DNA from: Deroplatys truncata | Taxonomy: Eukaryota; Arthropoda; Insecta; Mantodea; Mantidae | Assembly: GCA_030765065.1 (NCBI GenBank) | Contig: CM060986.1 | Location: 137,113,142 to 137,177,141, forward strand | Direction: 5' to 3' | Length of the DNA stretch: 64,000 nt | Shown here: in pieces, positions 58,020 to 64,000 of the stretch | Layout: each line of letters opens with the position of its first letter | Numbering within the stretch: position 1 is the stretch's first letter | Program-made: the position numbers and the translations under genes | The notes under the pieces: generated by a model | The model's input: the letters and a program-made list of their open reading frames with translations, nothing else | Told to the model about the DNA's origin: nothing | The model's database searches: none

Positions 58020-59560
58020 TTATGTAGACTAACAGCAGTGATCAATCAAATAGGACAGTAGTTTGGCCCTAAAACATACTCTGCTCTTCATAGCATTAAC
58101 CTGATTTGATAATCTGTTGTAAAATTTAGAACTTGAGTACACTAATCTGTCCTGATACAGTTTAGTATTTGCTTTCATTTTGTGTAAATTACAATATTGT
58201 CTGGTGTTGTGTTCATGTACATCTCGAATATAGAATGGGATGCTAAGCACCACAGTAGTTAAAGAGTGTCCATAAATAAATCTCAATTTAATTTTTTTTC
58301 ATGTACATCTGTATTCATAGTAAATATATTATAATCACTGTCTAGGATTCTTTTTGTGAAAAGGATTGATTCATATATGTAAGTGCTCACCAGTGATAGG
58401 ATGTTGTTTTCTGAATAATGGTTGACATGAGTATTTCAGATTCACTCCAAGCAATATTCTTATAATTCTATTATAAAGAGCTTTTTACAATGTGGAGAAC
58501 TTCCCCAAAAGACTATTGCATATCTAAGAATTTAATGCATAAATGAAAAATGCATGCTTCTCATTGATTCTTTACCAATTGTGTCTACTAATTTCTTGAA
58601 AATGTAGTACTTTTTCCTAAATCTTTTTACCAAAGAATCAGTATGTTTGTCCCATTTTAAATCGCTCTGAATCCAGATACCAAGAAACTTGGTGGTGTTT
58701 ACATTATCGATCATTATATCATTTATTAATACCTTACACTGCACAAAGTTTTATTCTGAGTGGTGTGAAAATGCATTACTACTGTTTTTGCTATATTAAT
58801 TTTTAATTTGTCTTTATCAAAATACCCATATGTTGCTGCTGTTATTTGATGAGTTAGTTTTTGGTGGACTACTGAATCTGTGCATGTTACTGATACTGTT
58901 GTATCATCAGCAAATTGATAATATTCTGAGATGATACTTTTTTTTTTCCTTAAATCATTTATGAAAAAGAGGAAAAGAATAGGGCCTAACAGTGATCCCT
59001 GAGGTACGCCATGTTTAATTTTCCTTGTAGGTAATACATATTGTGTAATGATTCCATTTATATTATCTAGTATTTTAATGATTTCTTTTCTCCCTTCCAT
59101 GTATGATTTAGATTTCCCTCTAACGCATAAACTTTCTAGCGTTTGGTACAGTATGTCATGACTTTGGGCATCGAACACTTTGGATAGGTCGAGAAATATT
59201 CCTGTGATGTTTTCTTTGTCATCAAATGTTTTTAGAAAGTTGTTTACAAGGTGAAATATTGCAGTTTCTGTTGACCTATTTTTCCTAAAGCCATACTGAG
59301 ATTTAGAGATAATTTTGTTTTTTGCAATGAAACCTAATAATCTTGCATAAACAACTTTCTCAATTATTTTTTAAAATTCAGAGAGCAATGCCATGAGTCT
59401 GTAGTTAGATGCTTCCATCTGATCACCCTTTTTATGGAGAGGCTTCAATTTTACCATCTTTAAGATATTTGGGAAAATTGCATGTTCTATAGACTGCTAA
59501 ATTATTGATGATGCAATTATTGACTTTGGCTATTATTAGCATTGATTGTTCTGGTTTCCA
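58020..59560 (-). mobile_element. LINE B: 3' half of a non-LTR retrotransposon
   Basis: Minus strand, in order: KIIEKVVYARLLGFIAKN, QYGFRKNRSTETAIFHLVNN, FLDLSKVFDAQSHDILYQTL (RT domains 1-4), HGVPQGSLLGPILFLFFINDL and YQFADDTT (catalytic box), then VNTTKFLGIWIQSDLKWDKH, and a C-terminal part NTRQYCNLHKMKANTKLYQD ending near 58029. Two or three open pieces remain (150, 70 and part of an 85-codon frame), so it is moderately young. The 5' half is absent. A 72-bp SINE tail is inserted at 58225. Confidence 0.88.
58225..58296 (+). mobile_element. SINE S1, extreme 5' truncation (tail only)
   Basis: Only the last 72 bp of the S1 family (AGAATGGGATGCTAAGCACC through ATCTCAATTTAATTT) are present. A perfect 13-bp duplication TTCATGTACATCT flanks it at 58212-58224 and 58297-58309. 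It sits inside LINE B. Confidence 0.88.
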
Positions 59561-61046
59561 AGCATTATTGGCTCAGTTTTTATGCAAAAAATTATTTTGC
59601 AGAAAGAATTAACAAGCACCATGGAACTTTTCGTCTACACTGTACACTCTGTTTAGCAAATGTTAAGAGCATAAGTCCAGTAATTTTTTAGCAGCCCACA
59701 TATATAACAAAGGCATTTTGATGAAATTTCAAATATAGGGGAAGAGAATATATTACTGCTTCTAATATTAAGGAATTGAACAAAGGCATACACAACTCAT
59801 TCAAAATGCATTGAATTATTCATAAAATTAGAATAGATTTTTTTCAATAGAATAGAATAGAATTTTATTTACCTTAAGAAATACAATGAATTCATGGCTT
59901 CCTCAAAAAGAAAATAATACACAGGTACCTACTGTAACAAACTGATTACACTTCTATATACAATAATATTTTACAAAGTGATCAAAATACTAAATACAAT
60001 TGTTTCTAGTACAGTCTTGGTCTTGAAGACAGTTGTCAAGCTTCTTTTTGAGCCAAAGTGCACATCTTAGATGAAGGACCCATGAAACACACATCAAAAC
60101 GATGTATTCATGAATCAGTTAATGGAATAAAACAGGTAGTTTAAGAATAGATGTTTAAACTTCTTCTTAAATGCTTTGCACTGTGGGACTTTGATAGATG
60201 AAATTTTGGTTCTCTATTAGGCTTATGTATAATAATTCAAATAATTACAGGACTATTCTTAGCTATATATTATTCAGCCCACATTGATTTAGCCTGAGGC
60301 AGTTTTTTTATATAAATTAACACCTTTATGGGAGACTGAACTCAAACATTTCATTAATCTACATTGTTGGAGATAGATGTTCTTCTATTGTAGGAATGGT
60401 ATTTATTGTTAAGTTTAAAAATGCTTTTATTTTCATGTATGAATGAAACTGTCTCTAAGGTATAAATACAAGATAAAGGTAGAATTCTTAAATCCAAGAA
60501 AAGTGGTTTACTTGGAATATATTGGTTCACTCACTAGATTATTCTTATTACTCTTTTCTGTAGTTTAAATACCTTAATACAGTTGTTTGAAGATTCCCAG
60601 AAAGGGGTTCTGTATGTGAATACTGAATACACTGTTTTAAGACATCTAGGTTACACTTTTTAGCTAGCAGCTTTATACCACAGCATATATGACTCAATTT
60701 GCTAGTTAGAAAGCTGACATGCTCTATCCAACTGAGCTGGGAATCATTAACAATCTCTAAAAACTTGGAACAATGACTCTTACTAACCAGTGTATTAAAT
60801 ATTGAAATTTGAATATGATTTTGAACTCCCAATTGCTGATTGAATTTAAGAGATACAGTTTTATTTAAATTTATATGAAGCCTATTACTTATCATCCATT
60901 TCTGCAGTTCTGCGATGGTATAATTTCTGCCTGCATAAGTTTGTCATCATTACTTCTGAAAATAAGGTTTGTATCATCCGCAAAGAGAACACTAGCGATC
61001 AGTGATAAGTGAGAAGTAAGATCATTGATGTAAATTAAAAAAAAGT

Positions 61047-62889
61047 CTGATCTGTTACACTTACATGACTTTCTCTACTCTTGTACAAACTATTTTTACA
61101 AACTCTTATTCTCCATCTGTTTCATATTAATCGAGATAAACATTTGCAGAAACGATCTTTTGCCATGCAAAGAGAATTACATTTTACACATAGCGGCCAG
61201 TTCTAAAAATATTTGACTATCCCTTAAGGCGTACTATGTTCCCCTTGTTTTGTATTTGCAAGGGCAATATAGAAATACAGTAGCCTTTAAGCATAGACAT
61301 ATATCTTAATAGCTGGTTGCTAGGTGCAGCATCATTCACTTTGGCACAGATTAATACTCTTTGCATATCCAAGACAAAAAAATCTGATGTGTTACACTCA
61401 CATGACTTTCTCTACTCTTGTACAATCTAATTTTACAAACGCTTATTCTCCATATGGTTCATGTTAATCGAGATATCGAGATGTCAATCTTATTGGTAAT
61501 TTTCTTGTAGATGCAAGGGAAATATGGTAGCTTTTAAGCGATAGTCAAATATTTTAACGCTGGTTGCTATGTGGCGCATTCCATTCTCTTTGCATGTCCA
61601 GGACATAAAAAAATGAATAACGAATGTGAGAAAAAGTGTAAGTATTGTAAAATTTAAGGAAATAACAAGCAATATCTCGAAAACGGTTCACTCAACAAAA
61701 GAAATGTATATGACATAAGTTGTGTATTTTAACGCGATCTACATTTTTTGTGTAGTAAAATTTTGTCTATCTCTTATGGTTTACCAGTTATGCAAAAGTC
61801 GTTCACAATGAAGAATACTTTTGGAGACATTCCCAGAAAATTCGAGATATACATTTCATTTCTCATAACATTATCTTAAACATATGATATTTTAATCAAA
61901 ATCGTTAGAGCCATTTTTGAGAAAATTAAAATTTTCGAAAAATCTTCCATGTAAAGGGTAGTCTGGGGTGGGGGGATTTTCTTGAAAACCTTCGTGTCGC
62001 ATCTCTGGAAGATACTGAACCTAAATACCAAGTTTGGTGCTTATCTGACTGTTCGTTTTTGAGTTATGCTGTTCACAGACACACACACAGACACACACAC
62101 AGACACACAGACACACACACAGACACACACACGGACATGTTTCCAAAAATGCTTTTTTTGGATTCAGGAGGTCTCAAAACATGTATTTCCGGTGAAATCT
62201 CGGTATCGAATTTTTGGGTGGAATGCAATACTTCCCCTACTTACTATACGTAGTAGAGAAAGTAAAAATGAATAATGAATTCCATTTGAGATAATAAATT
62301 GAAATATGTTAGGGAATAACAAGCAATATCTCGAAAATGGTTCACTCAGCAAAAAAAAAGTATATGACATAAATTGTGTATTTTAATGTGATCTACATTT
62401 TTTGTGTTGTAAAATTTTGTCTATCTCTTATGGTTTACCAGTTATGCAAAAGCCGTTCACAATGAAGAATACTTTTGGAGACATTCCCAGAAAATTCAAG
62501 ATATACATTTTATTTGACATGAAAATATCTTAAACTAATGATATTTTAATCAAAATCGTTAGAGCCATTTTTGAGAAAATTAAAATTTTTGAAAAATGTT
62601 CTATGTAAAGGGTAATCTGGGGTGGAGGGATTTTCTTGAAAACCTTCGTGTCGCATCTCTGGAAGATACTGAACCTAAATACCAAGTTTGGTGTTTATCC
62701 GACTGTTCGTTTCTGAGTTATGCTGTTCACAGCCACACACACAGACACACACATGGACATGTTTCCAAAAAATGCTTTTTTTGGATTCGGGGGCCTCAAA
62801 AATATATTTCCAGTGAAATCTTGGTATCGAATTTGTGGGTGGAATACAATACTTCCCCTACTTACTATACATAGTAGAGAAAGTAATAG
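61047..62889 (+). repeat. AT-run element inserted in LINE C, itself split by a younger copy
   Basis: The outer copy begins GTCTGATCTGTTACACTTAC at 61046 and ends CTATACATAGTAGAGAAAGT at 62892, exactly between the LINE codons for ILGPVLL and FLIYINDL. Its inner sequence is interrupted at 61386, where GACAAAAAAA precedes the young copy, and resumes at 62263 with AAAAATGAATAATGAATTCC. Confidence 0.88.
61387..62262 (+). repeat. AT-run element, young nested copy with a long CA tract
   Basis: Starts TCTGATGTGTTACACTCACA and ends CTATACGTAGTAGAGAAAGT, with A-runs on both sides (7 A's left, 5 right). The (AC)n-type tract is at 62080-62133 with ACAG interruptions. It is almost identical by eye to 37748-38606 outside the tract; about 876 bp. 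Confidence 0.9.
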
Positions 62890-64000
62890 GACTGGTCCTA
62901 ATATGAATATATGAATAATATGGTCCAATACCAGATTCTATAGCAGCAGTATTTGAATGTGCACCTACTAATTCAACCATTTGGTTTCTGTTTTCGAGAT
63001 AAGAAGCAAATCATTTGTTGGCTAGTCCTCTGGCACCACAGGGATCTAACTTCTTTAAAGAATATTATGATGAACTGTATCAAATGCTTTGGTTAAATCT
63101 AGGAATAGATCTGTTACTTTTTCTTTTTTCTCTCTAGCTTTAAATATATTTTCTATGAAAGAAAAAATTCCACTATTGATTGATTTCCCTTTCCTGAAGC
63201 CAATTGAGTTTCTGATAAAATCTTATGATTTTCTAAGAATGGGAAAATTGTTTTGTACATAATTTTCTCAAGGATTTTTGAAAAGACAGATAATAAGGAA
63301 ATAGGCATATAATTTTCTACATTAGTTTTCTTGCCCTTCTTAAATAATGGTTTGAGGTTAGCTTTTTAAATACATTTGGAAAGCTTCCTGTTTCAAGTGA
63401 GGCATTGCAAATATCAGTTAAAGGCTTTGAGAGATAGTGTACATACTGCTTGACCAGGGAGTCGGAATTTCATTGATGTCACAATTTCATCAATGTATTT
63501 TATTTTACAGGCCTCTTGGTTTTTCATTGTTTCTTCCTTAATGACTGATATGGAAAAATTGTGTTGGTATTTACAGTAGTACTGCTGTTTGGACTGAAGG
63601 AAGCTCTACCTACTGAGATTGATAAGATTTTAATTGTATTAGTGAAGTGTTCATTGAATATGCTGGAAATTCTTTAAGAGTTCAAGATTTGTTCTCCACT
63701 ATGAGATAATATAACTTTTCTTGCATTAGGTGTGTTTACCTACCTTCTGACAACATTCTAAAGAGCCTTACCTTTATTATCACTATTTAAAATAAATTCT
63801 TTGTTTGCCTCTATAATCACTTTTTGGGAGTGCTACAATACTGTTTAACACATTGAGTGTGGCCATTGTTGTGGCTCTTATATCTTATTTACCATACAGG
63901 TTGCCAAACATCCGATATGCATGATAATTTTATTATGTAAGTGAGCCACTTACCATAAAAAATGCCATCTAGTGGTATAGAATTACTATAATGACATTTT

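Larger units (their letters stand above)
59845..63860 (-). mobile_element. LINE C: non-LTR retrotransposon split by a nested repeat
   Basis: From the right, minus-strand frames give LSKPLTDICNASLETGSFP, then ANLKPLFKKGKKTNVENYMP, SLLSVFSKILEKIMYKTIFP, VTDLFLDLTKAFDTVHHNIL and ILGPVLL at about 62905. Here the frame is broken by 61047-62889. It resumes with FLIYINDL, SLIASVLFADDTNLIFRSN, then a long piece (60548-60895) with FNQQLGVQNHIQISIFNTL and ISNRLHINLNKTVSLKF. The 3' end at 59845 is a run of AATAG units (TAGAATAGAATAG), a CR1-type microsatellite tail. It is decayed. The 5' end is not reached in the window or lies near 63860. Confidence 0.8.

Overview
This is an animal nuclear genome window, AT-rich (roughly two-thirds A+T by eye), and very probably from an insect. 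The coding sequence at 21152-22546 is an FMRP-family protein of insect type. The repeats are arthropod-like: mariner and IS630-type transposases, CR1/Jockey-like and R2-like LINEs, a Penelope-like fragment and tRNA-derived SINEs. I lean to a polyneopteran such as a cockroach or termite, but that rests on remembered similarity of the Fmr1 protein and the repeat mix, so it is only an inference. No bacterial genes, operons or CRISPR arrays are visible.

Host genes. Two genes stand head to head around 19.0-19.7 kb. Rightward is an intact, intronless 464-codon Fmr1-like reading frame, with a likely non-coding first exon near 19.7 kb and a 5'UTR intron. It looks like an expressed retrogene, or an Fmr1 that lost its introns. 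Leftward is a multi-exon gene that I cannot name. Exon 1 (18854-19040) and exons at 10614-10812, 10314-10475 and 1-207 have splice signals; exon 1 to exon 2 and exon 3 to exon 4 agree in phase, while the exon 2 to exon 3 junction is unresolved. Its first intron holds a large decayed LINE.

Repeats. From 0.5 to 6.3 kb there are three decayed DNA-transposon genes, two of them carrying later insertions. From 11 to 17.3 kb lies one long CR1/Jockey-like LINE with PHD-finger and SGNH-esterase-like ORF1 remnants, endonuclease and reverse transcriptase, split by a 513-bp element with perfect 17-bp terminal inverted repeats. From 25.6 to 29 kb there are SINEs, a mariner fragment and microsatellites. 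From 31 to 63 kb the window is dominated by about 20 copies of one interspersed repeat, here called the AT-run element. It begins TCTGATGTG and ends AGTAGAGAAAGT, is about 0.83-0.88 kb long, carries an internal (AC)n tract, lands in A or T runs and repeatedly inserts into itself. Among its copies sit a complete-ended mariner, LINE fragments, four more SINE families, a foldback element, an R2-like LINE end and a Penelope-like fragment. The right end (58.0-63.9 kb) holds two minus-strand LINEs, one split by an AT-run element that itself contains a younger AT-run element.

The candidates most worth following are the AT-run element family (a possible Helentron-derived HINE), the Fmr1-like retrogene with its shared bidirectional promoter, and a perfect 104-bp-arm hairpin insert with hammerhead-ribozyme-like core motifs.
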